Part shown: positions 35,438 to 49,400 of the stretch, in pieces
Layout of the letters: each line of letters starts with the position of its first letter
How positions within the stretch are numbered: the first letter of the stretch is position 1
Assembly: GCF_002775205.1 (NCBI RefSeq)
Contig: NC_036455.1
Span: forward strand, 93,501 to 157,500
Direction: 5' to 3'
From: Xiphophorus maculatus
Lineage: Eukaryota > Chordata > Actinopteri > Cyprinodontiformes > Poeciliidae
DNA length: 64,000 bases
Translations under genes and position numbers: made by a program
The notes under the pieces: generated by a model
Told to the model about the DNA's origin: nothing
Databases searched by the model: none
What the model saw: only the letters and a program-made list of their open reading frames with translations

Positions 35438-35764
35438 ATAGGGTGGCGGTTCCTGCCCGGGTCTGTGTTCCTTTAACCTTCATGTGAGTCTTCACTGTAG
35501 CCTCTTATCTGGGTCTCTAAATTATTCTGCTTCAAATTCTGTTTAGGAGCCCACAAAAAAAGAGAGAAAAAGAACCAAAACCAAATGGGAAAAAATACAA
35601 ATAAAGTATTTTGTTTGTAGGGTTTATGATCATTTTAGATATCTTACTGGTAAAATGTGTTTTTATATTGGCGCCTGATTCTTTTGACAACATGATAATG
35701 AAGGAGTCTTTAATGTGAAGAAAAAGATAAATCAAATCTGAAATATTTCTCAAGATTAACAATG

Positions 35765-36160
35765 GTGCAGGAGAGAAGCAGTACAACAAAGTAAAAGAAT
35801 AGATATGTGTGGCATGTGAAGACAAAATGGTGGAACACTGTGACGGCAGTATCATTCTGTGGCTTTTCTTCAGCTGTGATAAGGAAACAAGTCAGAGTTT
35901 ATTTAAAGATGGATGAATGGATGGAGGAAAAGCTGACTGTTCAACCTTTCAGCAGGACAAAGAGCCTGAATATACATCCAGAATTACAGATTGCAATTAG
36001 AAATAGACGGCATTACCCTACAACTTAGATGAATGTGGAGTATATTCATGTGTTACCTGGGCAAAGTCCAGGTCCAAACCCAACTGAAAATCTGTACTGT
36101 TTCGCAAAGAAGGGCAAAATACTTTTGTCTCCAGATGTGCAAAGCCTGTAGAGTCAGACG
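35765..36160 (+). pseudogene. Tc1-like transposase remnant
   Basis: The plus strand follows the catalytic part of the Tc1-like transposase: 'cggcagtatcattctgtggc', 'caacctttcagcaggacaaa', 'ttcatgtgttacctgggcaa', 'aagtccaggtccaaacccaa', 'gaaaatctgtactgt' and 'ctccagatgtgcaaagcctg'. The 'cagcaggacaa' and 'ccaaacccaactgaaaat' stretches correspond to the conserved QQDN and PNPIEN motifs. Stops and deletions throughout. Confidence 0.7.
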
Positions 36161-38440
36161 CTGTTATACTTGCTTTGGTTGCATCCTGAACCTAGAGGTT
36201 CTCCAAGGTTGTTACATCGTCAAAGTTGTGCTGAACATTCAGGGAATCTTCAGAGAACATTCCCAGATAGTTCCAAGAAGGTGGCTCTCTCAGGGTTGAA
36301 TCTAAATTGCTGAACCTTCCCTTATATTAAAAAAATAACAATAATCAGCCATCTGTAGTTAGAACTTTTAGGAAACTAACATTTAGACTATAAGATAAGC
36401 CAGTTTCTGGGTTCATGTTTGAGGTTTTTCTGTACTGATGCTGCGTCATAGTCATGCTCCACCAGCGACATGTCGCCATGTCGCTTCTGGTTTCACCACG
36501 GACCAAAATACTCCCTTAAGCTGAGTGAAGCAAGGCAAAGGAGGAGCAGCTCACTCCCTGCTGCGTGATTTATTGATGAGAAAATGAATAAATCATTGAT
36601 AGACCGACACCTCAGATACTTTATCTTGTGTCACTCGTTTCCACACAAACCTGGGAAAACCTAAAGCAACAAAGCATGGAGTGTTTAGTTTAATTTACCT
36701 TAATTATTATTATTTTTTTTACCTTTCTTATTTTGTGGTATAAGTAGCATTGTGATAAGTAGGAAATAGATTAAAATTAAAATGTGTTTCATGAAACCTT
36801 GTCTAGTAATGCTCTCTGAAAATATGAACTTAGAAGACAAATATTAACAAAGAGATTTGAAACACCTAAATAACAATGAAAATATGCATGTATCTAGAAT
36901 AACACACATAGGAGGCAAATTTAACATAATGGCACAAAAATAAAATGAATTGAGAATGGCCAACATGTTACACAAATCTAAGATTACACACAAAGTTGCA
37001 TAAAAATACACATAAATTTCTAAAAAAAAAAAAAAAAAAAAGAACATGATGTTAAACGCTTTTAAGATGTGTGGGAGTTTTGCTTAAAGGTGGATCAACC
37101 AGACAGTTGTTCTGCATTTCTCCTCCTAAGGACTCAAATATCCTTCTGTCAGGAACATCAGTTTCAAGTGCTGCATGTCATCAGCTGCTCCTACAGCAGC
37201 AAACGTTAATGTTCCTCTGAAATAGCCATCAATCTTCAGCTGCACAAAGAACAGGGACCTGGTTTCACGTCATTTGCCGGAGCTGCATGGGATTCCCCAT
37301 GTTTCCTGCTGGATTTATAAGACTGCTACATCAAAGTGTTAACCATTTATTTTAGATTTTAAACGAGTCAGTTAAGTTCATACAGTGTAATCTCACAAAA
37401 AAAGTGTCTGATTTAAGAGAGTAAGCAGATCCTGTTCAGTATTAAATTTCCAAGAATCTTAATCATTAAAATTCAGTCTCCAATGTACAAATTGTTTCCA
37501 TGTATTTGGTCAAATGTCAAAGAAATGCCAAACAAGAAGTGTTTCTGTAATATTATTTTAGCTCTGAAAAGTTGATTCCAATGAACTATGAAACAAATGA
37601 TACAATTCATAATTTAAAACATGATGCAGATTCAGTTTATTTTCTGCAGACAGATCTTAAAGCGCCCTGCGACAGACGGGCAACCTGTCCAGGGTGAACC
37701 CTGCCTCTCGCCCTGAACGTCAGCTGGAGATAGACACCAGCAGCCCTCCTGACCCCACTAGGGACCAGGGTGTTAGAAAATGGATGGATGGATGGGAGAT
37801 CTTAAAGCTCTTCTTTGTTTGTCCTCCACTGTTCCATCTTTGGCCATCATTTAAAAAAAGATGCAGGAGGCATTAGACTGTGTTTATGACTGCTGCATAC
37901 CGTCTTTTAAGATTTGAGGTTCTTAAAAGACTCAACGTATAAAATGGATGAGAAATTATTTAAGACTTTTGAGCAAATCTTAATTAGCTGAGAGACTGCA
38001 CACACCCGTTTGCATGAAATAAACGTAAAAAGGTACAAGATAGCCAACAAAGGTGCAAAAACAACAAAAAACATATCTACGCTGCACAGCGACATTGTAT
38101 GCCTGATATAGGAACACGTAGGAGAAAAAAAATGTAAATTGTTTATCTGTCATAAAACCTGGTCTTGTTGTAGGAGTGTGCAGCCTTTTGAGATACACCT
38201 GCACTTGTGTAAACTGTATTTTACTTTTTATTTATACTATGACGATGCCTTTATTTTTTTACATTTTTACTTCTCTTCCTTATTTTCTAAAGAAGATAAA
38301 GAGGTCTCAAAATTGTTGAGATGTGTCCCCAGAGAAGAAGAAAAAAAAGGACATCACGTTCGTGTATGTGTGAGAGTAGGTAATAATCACAATGTGTTCC
38401 CGAGAAAAAGTAATAAAAAGGAAAATGCCACCAAATTTTC
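36161..38440. other. cap2-rbm24 intergenic DNA
   Basis: No gene supported. It contains AT-rich unique-looking sequence, a poly(A) run near 37022-37041, and one recognisable dispersed repeat at 37665-37797. Confidence 0.4.
37665..37797 (+). repeat. Dispersed teleost repeat with (ATGG)n end
   Basis: 'ccctgcgacagacgggcaac', 'ctgtccagggtgaaccctgc', 'ctctcgccctgaacgtcagc', 'tggagatagacaccagcagc' and a terminal 'aaaatggatggatggatggg' are the consensus order of a highly abundant fish LINE/SINE-derived repeat. Confidence 0.7.
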
Positions 38441-38456
38441 TTCAAATATAGAACAT

Positions 38457-38462
38457 TTTATT
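38457..38462 (-). terminator. Candidate rbm24 poly(A) signal
   Basis: AATAAA on the minus strand, about 2.0 kb past the stop codon. Long 3' UTRs are usual for RBM24. Inferred only. Confidence 0.35.
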
Positions 38463-39285
38463 TCACTTCGATTACATGCGGTTGAAATTCTGAAGTAAAG
38501 GTTTATCATAAACGCTTTAAAAGCCTTCATCCACTGACAATGAAAAGTTTTTTTTTTTGTCATTTACTTTTTTTTACATATTTCCCTTGTAAGAAAAAGT
38601 TCAAGTATAAAAAATTCCCAACAGTGTAAAACAACTGATTTGATGAATACGAAGCAACAGAAGCTACTGAAACCCCGACGACGGCTATACATTCTAGAAG
38701 AGAAAAAGCAGCATGTTTTTTGCTCTTTTTAAAAAAATTTTTTTTTAGTAAAACTCCTTAATAATTCCTCCCAGCTAAACGAAGAAGACTCAGAGTCAAC
38801 CTGTATGCAAACAGGTCTGCATTTAAATGCACGAAGCTATTATTTAATGTTTTGTTCTAAAAAGTCCAAAAAATAAAAAGTACAGTGCATGTAACAGTGT
38901 ATTAAATAGCTTCTACATCAATATTTTTGGTTGAGCATGTTAATAATAATAATAATTAATCATCATAATAATGATAGTAAACTAATCAATAACTTATATT
39001 TGCCTTGAGATGAGTACATAATAATATTGATAACACAGTACCTCCACTAAGTCTCTACTCTTAGAGTGTCAACAACCCGCAAAAATAAATAACTTAAATA
39101 ATAGATTTTTTTGTCCTTTTTCTGTGTTTCTCTCATTTAAATAGCTGTAAAAATGTAAGGCACACAGACCGACATGACATCAACGAGAAAACCCCTATTT
39201 TGTCCTGACACACAGGCCAGTTGTCGGGCTAGCTTTGGAGAAAGTGTGAGTGCGTACCTCAGAGCTGGAAATGCTGATGCGACTG

Positions 39286-39316
<31 letters not shown>
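39286..39316. repeat. (GA)n tract in rbm24 3' UTR region
   Basis: Nearly pure GA repeat on the plus strand, read as a (UC)n tract in the rbm24 transcript. A G-rich plus-strand block follows to about 39372. Confidence 0.8.
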
Positions 39317-39500
39317 GAGGGGGGTGGGTCGGGTGGTTTGGGGTCGAGGCGGGGGCCGGGGGGTTGAGGGGTGCAATGTCGGTTTCCAAAAGGCTCGGCC
39401 GGGGATTAAAATGTGACAGCTCAACAAACGAGCACAAACGTTGCGTTCTTTCCAGAGAGGTCCGTCTGTGCGGCACAGGAGCGGCTCCGTCCACCGATCG

Positions 39501-39518
39501 CCCCCCCCCCCCCCCCCC
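39501..39518. repeat. C18 homopolymer (G18 in rbm24 sense)
   Basis: Eighteen consecutive C bases on the plus strand, which read as an 18-G run in the inferred rbm24 3' UTR. Confidence 0.85.
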
Positions 39519-39694
39519 TCAGCCCCAGCAGCTGCCCTCTCCGTCACAGAGAGCAACGCCACTGTGCTGCCTTTGTCTCTTAGCGCTCTGCAGCCTCTGG
39601 ATGCATGAATGTGAGTGAAATGTGGAAAAGCAACAGATTTAGTGTTTGTCATTGTCTTCCCTCTTTTGTCAGTGTTTCTGTTGTCTCTGCGAAA

Positions 39695-39711
39695 CCCCCT
39701 CCCTCCCTCCC
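39695..39711 (-). promoter_or_regulatory. G-quadruplex motif in rbm24 3' UTR
   Basis: On the rbm24 sense strand the sequence is GGGAGGGAGGGAGGGGG, four G-runs with single-base A loops, the most stable class of quadruplex motif. An adjacent (GA)n tract extends to 39723. Confidence 0.6.
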
Positions 39712-40485
39712 TCTCTCTCTCTGTAGACTGGTCAGAGCTCATGACATTTTTCAGTTTTGTTTCTTTTCTTTTGTTGATTTGTTTGCTTTGCATAGGTCAA
39801 GAGGTTAAGGCTGAGTATGAAAGGAAATGGGACATTCAGCATCAGGAAGATCATTAAGGTAGTTCTTCAAATGTGTTTTTGACACAACGATTTACGACAC
39901 CTCGACTTCCAGACAGAAATGTAAAAAAAAAAATAAAAAATCGCTAACACATTGGAAAACGGTTTCATTTCCCTGATTATCAGAAAACATTAACTCAAAG
40001 AACAGAAAGAAAAATACAAGGAGGACCCTCAATGTGTGATATTAACAAGAATAATAAATAAAATAGTAATGTTATGAGGGCTTTAAATAACCAAATAACA
40101 CTTTTGAAACATGACGAGTGGAAGAAAAAGAGGCTATTCCTCAAACTAACGTTAGAGACAGCATTAGGACTTAAAGGCCTACATTATACCAACCACTAGG
40201 TTCCTGTCACTCTACTCTAGAAACTACCAGTGACAATAGCAATAAGAATAGTATTCATAGTAATACCAACACTGATCATTTCCATAGTTTGTTCTGCAAC
40301 CTTTTTTTCATTTTCAGCTTTTTTGTTCAGATAAAGCACAGCAAGTTGGAAAGTTCCTATCCCATCTCACCATTGTCATCACCAGCTTTTAAAGAACTTC
40401 AGCCTTGGCGCTGACCCGGCCCACCTGTCTTATTTGTGATACTTCAGCTGGGACCAGCAGTGGACCATCCGTCTCTTTGCCTGTG

Positions 40486-43400
40486 CTATTGCATGCGGTC
40501 GGCCTGCAGCTGCTGAGCCTGGTACTGCCCGAAGGCCGCGGCCGCAGCGGCGGCTGACCCCGGGGCGGCGGCGGCGGCCAGTGGCTGCTGGACAGCAAAG
40601 CCGTAGCCAGTGGTAGCCATGTAGCCCGGTGCGGCCGGGGAGGCGGCGTAGGGATACTGCTCATAGGCCACGGCCGCAGCTGCGTTAGCCGCTGCGGAGT
40701 ACTGCGCGTAGGCAGCCCCGGTGTAGTCGATGTAAGGAGAGGTGGCGGTGGCGGTGGCAGGTGCAGCGGCTGCAGGCTGCACATGGGGGATCACCATGCT
40801 GGGCTGAACGAAGGCCTGGGGGTACACATAATGGGTCGGGATGCTGTGGGACAAACACACAGACACATGTGACAATTCAATATTTGCTTGAAATTTGGCA
40901 GTCCAAAGAAATTCACCCTGAAACTCAACTTCACCACACCGTGCACGCTCCTCACCACTCAGTTCAGTCAACAGCAACAAAGAAACTCCAGGTGGTAGCA
41001 GAAGAGCATAGGGTTGCCAAAATAGAAGAGCCAAGAAGGTCAAAGGTGAGGATAACTTTAATTAATCTGGTTAATTTATTCTCCTGGCTTTTAAAGTCTG
41101 TTAAAACAATACATTTTGTGCAGTTAAAACCTTAATCTACACATTTTAACTCATATTTTCCATTCGGTTTGTAAAAAAAAACTGAAGGCTCTGCCATATT
41201 GCCATTTAATAATTTGCTGTTTCAATTTTAGGGTATAAAATACATGATTGGACTCCCACTACAAATTAGAACAACAATGGAGAAGTCAAAACTTATTTTT
41301 CTGCATTTCTCAAGATATTTTTTCTTTATTCTACTAATAAATGTCACTTATGAACTCAATAGAAGGGAATAAAACGATCTGCAGTTGTATCCGGTCAATC
41401 GTCAATTTCTCAAAATTGTTGTCATTTCTTATTTTCAACACCAAATTACAACTTGCTAAATAAAACATTAGTGTAAATAATCAACATTGAAGTTTAGGCC
41501 TCAGTATTTTGTCACCAGAAATACAGTTGGGATCTGAGAGAGAGGTAAAAACATGGAGCATGCTGGTCGTTTTGCTTCTTTTATATCTGTCTGTGGGTAA
41601 TTTCTTACACTAATTGTTTAAAATACTCTTTAATATTTTACTACAGACGCACAAATACATTGGTTGGTTAACATAATCAGGAGACTTTCAGCTGGATCAG
41701 CCCCTGACTAGTGAGCAGCTTAGCTGGAAATGTAAAAGTCAAATATCTCTCCAATCAATACCTAAGCGCTACCAGGTCGAGCTAACAATACTCTCTGGTT
41801 TGGTAGTTGCTCTTGAGTAAAGTTAGAAATATTATTAAGTATTAGCGAGGTGTTCAAAAAGATAATAAACTCAGAAGTAGCACAGAAAGCTTATAAACAA
41901 TCTCCTAATTTAGGATATATGGAAACATGTCTGGGAAAGACTTAGAGCAGACAACAAGAAGGCTAAACGAACGAAGACGAAGTTCGACTGTTTCATCCTT
42001 TCAGGCTTCCAACCTGCCTGTCACTGAGCAGACCTGATTTGAACTGAGATCTACAAATAAAAATTTAAAAAACAGAATTCAGGGTGTGTAACCTGCAGCT
42101 TGAAACGGCTGCAGGGCGGCGAAAGGCAGAGAGGAGCTTACAGTGTCAGGCTGCGGGTGACGGAGGACAGGGATGATCCCAGGGACACATTGTAAAAATG
42201 TCACTGCCACTTTGACAGCTGGACAGTTTTTAAAAGGGACACTGCTGGCCATTTCCCCCTCTGTGTCGGGACAAAGAGCCAGAGAGGGGAGCCGGGACTA
42301 GGCTCTGCACCAACAGGGATGTTTCGATTAAGTAAACAGTTCTGAACAATGAAAGCATTCTGTCCTGCATGACATAGCCTTATCCCGAACCAGAACCTCT
42401 GCAGGGCCTGGCAGCCCGGCGTGAGATGAGGGATCAATGGGACTGAAATTCAGAGTCAGTTTCTGACTGATTAGGCTCCTCCTCTTCAAGGTGAAAGTGG
42501 GTCAGAGGTGAAAGACTGATGGAGAGACTCTATCATGGCAACCCTATGTTAGAGCACCCATATCTCAGCCACAAATAAAAAACAAAAAACACAAGTGGAA
42601 AAGCAAGTAAACAATGCACCACAGAGGACAAAAGAATTAAAAAAAACAATATCACAGCAAATTAACCCAATATAAGAAACATAAAAACATGAAAAGTAGG
42701 TTACAGCTATATATGGAACATGTAAAGTAACTAAAGGGCAAAGCTGGTTTATCATATTCAACACACAAACATATAGTTTTTCAAAGGCGAGTAACAAAAT
42801 TCTTTTACCAAAAAAGTTTTTGGTCTTTTTTTCTTCCCTAAATCTAATTTGGAAACTCTCAAAAACAGCATTTTGTGTCATCATGTGATGCTGAAATTGT
42901 ACTTTGAAGCCCACGCTAATCAATCTCAGCAGGTCCTGGCTGCTCTTCAGGGTGAGAGCCAGTATAAAAACTTCTACATGTTACTCTACAAGAGAAGCCT
43001 TTAATACTTGGAGGAATGCTTTTGAGAGGAAGTAAGCCTAGATCTATATATATATATACATATATATAACTTGGAGGATACCTGCAGATTCATTAAGACT
43101 GCAGACAACAAAGGCTTCCATGGATGATTTATTGTGTATTTTTACTTCAACTGTGACCCTTAGGATTAGTAATTAAAAGCCCCAGATTAGTTTAGCATGC
43201 TCAAAAGAAGTGCATGGAAACTTTTTATTATCCACCCATAGATGGAAAATGATGCAGATAGTGATGATGTAAGTAAAACATTAACTTTCAACACTGTTTA
43301 CTTTATTTAAAACATGCATATACACAGGATGGAGTCATTATTTCATCCAATGAGACCCATGCTGCCATTTGTTTCTCATGTTTTCTCCCTTTTATACTTT

Positions 43401-46400
43401 TACAAAATGTAGGAGTTAGCTGTGCTGCAGTGGAGAATCATTTCCTGGCTATTTCTGACAGACTAGTGCATTTTAAAAGAATTAAAATAATACTGTTGCT
43501 GTGAGCATTAAACGTAGATCTGTTCAATCAATTTGTAGGGTATGGTAGAAGTGTAAATATACCAAGACGTGACTGTCCATGTCAACTGACTGACTTGGCC
43601 AAAATAGCAGAGAAGCCGTCAAAAAGTGTTAGAAGAGTGGAAAGAATATTGTTAAACAAACAAAAAAAAAGCATTAACAGTCTCATTAGTTTTACAACAG
43701 ACCATGTATAGGGATATAAACATGAGATAATACTAAATTTAAACTTATGATCTAATTTAGACTACAGTATTTGCAAAAAGTTTGAAAGTCTTTCATTATT
43801 TTCTTTCCGTGTCCTGATCACACTCGTTGCGCTGCTCTAGCAAATAAAAAGTTGATAACATTGAACCTAAATGGAATAATCTGCAGAAGGTACTAAAATT
43901 ATGGCATTTTCAAGTAAAAATGTACAGGATTAGTGATGTTACAGGCAGGTCTTGATGTTTATGCAAAGACAAAATGATCATTATTTACTGCCTTAGGTTC
44001 CTTCCTTTGCTACCAATTTAGCTTAATTTCTGAAGCATTCCCATTTAAACTTCCACATTGTTCCATTTATCTGCTGATGTTACATGACGGACTACTCCAA
44101 CGCCACCGATGGCCCCCATCATCCAACACACACACACAGATATATACACCCAACTCAGAGCTTCACGCAACTGCAGTGTCAGCATTCAGGGCTTTGTGGG
44201 CCACAATGGGAGCACTTGTTTTCTTTAACACCACGAGCCCATGTGACGAAAGCTCGCAGTGAGAGAATAAGACCGAGACAGAGACATCCAGACATTTGTT
44301 TGTCACACTGGAGACTTTGGCGAGCTGAGCTGAAACGAGCATGATGGACAAAGACACATTAGCACAATAGGACCCAGGACCTTTGTGTGCTTGTGAAAGT
44401 GGACACACACAAGCATCCACCTTTCTGTTAAAGGTACCTGATCTTTGGTGTTTAGCAGTGGGCTTTAAATTGTGAACATGTGTTATTTTAAGGTAGGGAG
44501 GAGGCTGTGAGTGCACAGAAACAGTGATGTTATCCTGAAAGCAGAGTGTAAAGGCTTCAGGGAAAGTGGGTTGAATAAAAGAAAAACCACACAAAAGATT
44601 CATCTTTTAGTAAACCAGAAAACAGATGGAACAGCAGATACAAGTAATAAAAATAGCAAAGAAAAACAGCAAATAAGCAAAAAAAACCCTTTTTTTTTAG
44701 TGTGGTAAAGTTGCCACTCTTCCATAAAAACTTCAAAAAGTACAAAAAAAAAAAATCACCCCAAAAATTCAACCAATCCAATTTTTTTTTCTCTACTTTT
44801 GTTTTTCCAACATGGCACACGGTTCAGCCAACAGCACCCATTTCATTACGGCACACCAAGCTAAGCTCTACTCAAATAAAAAAAAACAACCAACAAATCA
44901 GAAATGAAACCTACGTACATGCGTCTGTAATCACCACAGCGAGAGCTCGTTTGTGCGCGATCGAGTCTACGGGTTTTTCCCTGGTCTGATTTGAGTTTAG
45001 GCTCGCAGAACGGAAAGCTTAAGCGAGAGCGAGCCTGTCGGACCAGAGAGAGAACATTGAGTCAGGCTGCAGGTTTCCATCTTTAATCCACTCAAAACAT
45101 TCACACAGAAACACCTAGAGTCCTGCAATCTACATGATCTATATTATGATCGGCAGAATATCAATAATAATCCCAATATTGTTAAATATTACTAGCAAAA
45201 GTATTTCTATCCATCAAGCTTTTTTTACGTTTTGTGATGCTACATCCACAAACAACAACAAAGTGATGCATAATTTTAAAGTGAAACAAGAAAAGATACA
45301 TGGTTTTAATTTTTTCCAAATAATATTTGCATGCATTTATGTTCAAGCCTGTTGAGTTAATATGCTGTGAAACCACTGAAGGTAAATATCTGCCATCTTG
45401 GGCAGTTTTCCTTCACAAGATGGCTCAAACTTGGACAGAGAGCGTCCATACTTTGACTGGACCATTTTAACGAATGAACATATTTTGCTTTAAACCATTG
45501 TGACTCTGGCTCTTTAAATTAATACTGCAGAAATGTGAAATTCTGTATAGTCTTAAAACTTTTCCAGGTTTTCTTTCAGGATTTAGCTCCATCTTGTCAT
45601 CTACTTTTACCAGCTTCCATGATGCTACAAACATATTAAGTAAGGACTTCTCATGTTTTTCTTTAAGTAACGTCTTATCACTGTTCAAAAAATGCCAAAT
45701 CTGTTGAGTGTTTCAAAGTTTTTCTGGGGCAACAGATTACCAGACATGAACAGTGGAGCTAAGCAGCTCGTCTGGAGTCAAAACGGGCCTCCTGGCTGCT
45801 TCTAATTAGTGTTCACTTTTTGCAGTGGTGCCATATTTTTAGAGGATGACTGAACATTGTTCTATGAGTTGTCCAAAACGTGGAATATTTCTTTTGATCA
45901 CTAGAAAACCTCCGAGGCCTTTGTAGAACAGCTGCATTTATACCACATGAAAAGTAACTTCCAAACGCATTTTATTTAGGGGTAGAAGAGTAAAGAGGGC
46001 TGACTACAAATACATGCAATATTTTTTGAGTTACTTCTTGTGAAATAATTTGAAAACCATTTATCCTTTTCTGTCCACATATCAATTATGCACGTCTCTG
46101 TAGCGTTAAGTCCTAATGAAATACATGGCTGTAAGGAAACATCTGAGGTTTATTAATACTATTGTAAAACTTTATGATCCATAGCCATCAATATTTTCTT
46201 TACAGAGAAAAGACAAATTATTATTTTTTCATATAATTAAAACAAACAAGGACTCCAGAGATTCCTTACCCATAAGGCCTCTGGATGAACGCAGGGTGGA
46301 TTTGGGGAACGCCGAAGGCAAAACCTGCAAAACAAAATAAAATACAAAATGAATAACTTCCATTCTGATGAACAGCTTGATCACATGGTTCTTCCTCAGA

Positions 46401-49400
46401 AAAATAGTGCAAAACAAACAAAGCTTCAGGTGAGAATGAGGCTGAATTGACCTGGCTGCATCACACGAGGTTTAGCCCCCAGATAGGCCAGGTTCACATT
46501 GGCCTTCCTGCCATCGATGATCGGGTTGGGGTCCTTGCAGGCCCGATCGGCGGCAGAGCGGTCCACCATCGTCACCTTATGGGGAGGAAAGCAGAGGACA
46601 AATCAAAAGATAGCTTTAATTCAAGAGATCATACAGAAAAACAAACAAAATCAACCATTTGGTGGAGCGTAAGCGTGTGGTATAAGCACGGGAGAAGCAG
46701 AGTCTGCCCATTACATCATTTAGCTCATGGCTTTCATGAAGTTGTTTTTTTTTTTTACAGAATTACATTCTGAGGTCTCAAAACTTAAGAAATACTCAAA
46801 GACATAATTTAAGGCATTACTTTGGTGACTTAGAAGTGATACTAAAATATTTTTTTATATAAATGACAAAATAAGGGATATTTCTTGCAGCTGTCAAGCT
46901 GTGGGAATCGAGGTAGGTTTGGCTGCGTTTAGATAATGTTTTAGTTGAGATACGAGAGGCTGCCAGAGCCGGCCTCAGGTATAAGCAAACTTTATGATCT
47001 GATAGATCAAAAAGGTCATATAGTTAGACAGGACAGGTTTACAAATGCACCAGTTATTGACAAATTAGAGAGAAACATTAAAGGGAACTTTTATTCCTTT
47101 AGACAGAGAAATTACAATTCTACTTACAGCCTCACATAACTTTGCTAGAAACTTTACGTGTTGCTTTTTTAAAATAAAATGTATCTTTTACTCTTTATAT
47201 TCCCTACCTAGATGTAATTTTAGACTTTAGAGAGATGGCAGCAATAAGGAAAATTAAGAAAAGTTGGTTTGGATGTGACTGCTGCCTGCACTCACAAAGA
47301 TAGTCAAGTTAATCAAGCAAGAGTTGTTTCTTTAAGGTAACCTGGTTTAGCTTTAGCACCAACATGGCATGTGATGAAAAACCTGACTTGTGTTTCACAA
47401 TTGCAAACCAAGCAGATCCTTCTATTGCTAACATTTATCCAACAACCTCACAGTAAACTGAGGAAAAGGTGGATATCAGTAATTAAAAAAAGTCTAATCC
47501 TGATATATCGTATCCATCACACTCACCGATTTTTAAGAAGGTTTTCATGAACTGGAACAGGAAGGGATTTATTTAGTCATGGGAAGGCTAAATAAATCTG
47601 GAGGCTTATCCCTCCAGTTCACAGATTCTCTTTTCTCACACTTAAATATTTCAGAGGCAATCAAAAAAATAAATTCATAACTACCCCCCAAACCTACAAG
47701 CTGTGCCGTGTTCAGAGTCAGCAGCTCCCATCAGATGTTTGTTGTAACTAGCATTGAGTCGTTCACGTCACTGAAGAGAAATTCTGAACCACAAAAGGCA
47801 TGGAGATCATGTTTAAGGTCACACAGTATTTGGTTTTATTTAAGTCTATACTTTGACTAGACCACTCCAACAGTTGTATATAGTCTAGAATAGAAATATC
47901 TTTTATGGGAAATTTCAGTGCAACAGCAGCAATGTGACAGGCGATCAAAGCAAATAGATTCACACAAAGGTAGAATATAAAATATAAAAACAGAATTAAG
48001 AATAAAAATAGTCTACAGTAAGGACAAGATTTCAACATAGATACTGTGTAGTTCTAATAGACAGTGTGCGTCAGTTCAGAGGGAGTTTTTTATTCTGTTT
48101 TTTGGTTCATTGCCTTTAGATCGAAGCCATACAACATAACCCAGGTGTGCTTGAGTTTAATTGATGGAGTTTCTCCTTCAGGATTTTATACTGGAGAGTA
48201 AAATCCATGGTTCCACCAATAACAGCAGGCCTTAGATCATCACACCATGCTCTTATTCTGAAATGCTCTTAGTTTCACGCACCAAAATGTTCCACTTTCA
48301 TCCTATCAGCACATAATAATTTCCTAAAAGTCTTGGGGATTGACATATTTTTCTCAATTATTAGACGACTCTTTGCGTCCTTTTGGTTTCATCTCAGATC
48401 TCTCCCATTAAAGCCATTTTTGTCCAGTTTCTCTTTCCTTAACTTAGGCCAGCGAGGCCTGCAGAGCTTTAAATGCTGTTCTGTTTTTGTTTTTTTGTTT
48501 TTTTCCTGAACGATTTGTCAATGAAACCTTGGAGATATTATGGGTAAAGATCACACTCAAGTGAAGGTTCATCATTCTCCCATGTGTTTTCCATTTGTGG
48601 ATAATAGCCCTCACTGTGGTTCTCTGGAGTCCCAAAGCCAGAGAGATGGTTTTGTAACCCTTTCCTGCCTGTTAAATATCATAGACTTTGTTTCTCATGG
48701 GTTATTAAATTTCTTGAGTTTAGGAACGATGTGTTGCGGCATCTTCCAGCCTACTTCACATTGCCAGAAAGGTTTTAATTAGAAAATAATAATAAACCTT
48801 ATTTAAAAAGGGAACATGTATAAATGTCACCATTTGCTCCGATGTGCCTCATTATAGCACAATTTAAGATAATTTGCACCTGCACGTCACAAAAATAGAC
48901 ATACAATATTAAAATTTGACAAAAATATAACAACTAAATATAATCACTAGGGTTTAGATATAGTTCTCCTCTAATGAATTAAATAATCATTTAAAAACTG
49001 CCTTTTGTACTCAAACTGTGTTGTTATAACATTAAATGTGTTTGACCATTTGCAACGTAAGTGAGACAAAAACTCACAAACGTCCACTGAAAATAGAGAA
49101 TCCAGCTCCAACTTCAAAAATTGCATTAATTAGTCACAAATAATTGAATTAAGTTGATCCAACTTGCTTTATTTACGTTTGTTTACCTTGAAAACTCAAG
49201 GATAGACTTATTTTGATTACAAAACAATCAATTAACGCCTCTTTTCATTATTATTTTTAAAAGTCGGAACTGAATATATTTTCTTTTTCTCAGCGCACTT
49301 TATTGGGCAACCCAGAAGAGTTTTTGCTCCAACAAGTTAGATCAAGTGTCTAATGCTTTAAAATGATCAGTCTGGCAGGCGATGAAGATGATATCATGAT

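Larger units (their letters stand above)
38440..40485 (-). other. rbm24: Probable rbm24 3' UTR
   Basis: From the rbm24 stop at 40486 to a candidate poly(A) signal, AATAAA on the minus strand at 38457-38462. About 2 kb long, AT-rich, with a central GC-rich, low-complexity block at 39280-39725. The long open frame inside that block is low complexity and not a convincing gene. Confidence 0.5.

Noticed and set aside
39137-39793. 218-codon open frame on the minus strand
   Set aside because: It lies in the inferred rbm24 3' UTR and is built from GA, poly(G) and CT repeats. No domain; low complexity explains the open frame.
42549-42923. 124-codon minus-strand frame rich in Phe, Cys and Val
   Set aside because: Arises from A-rich plus-strand sequence; looks hydrophobic only because of base composition.
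44163-44603. 146-codon minus-strand frame in rbm24 intron 3
   Set aside because: No recognisable domain, no plausible splice partners, inside an intron of a conserved gene.
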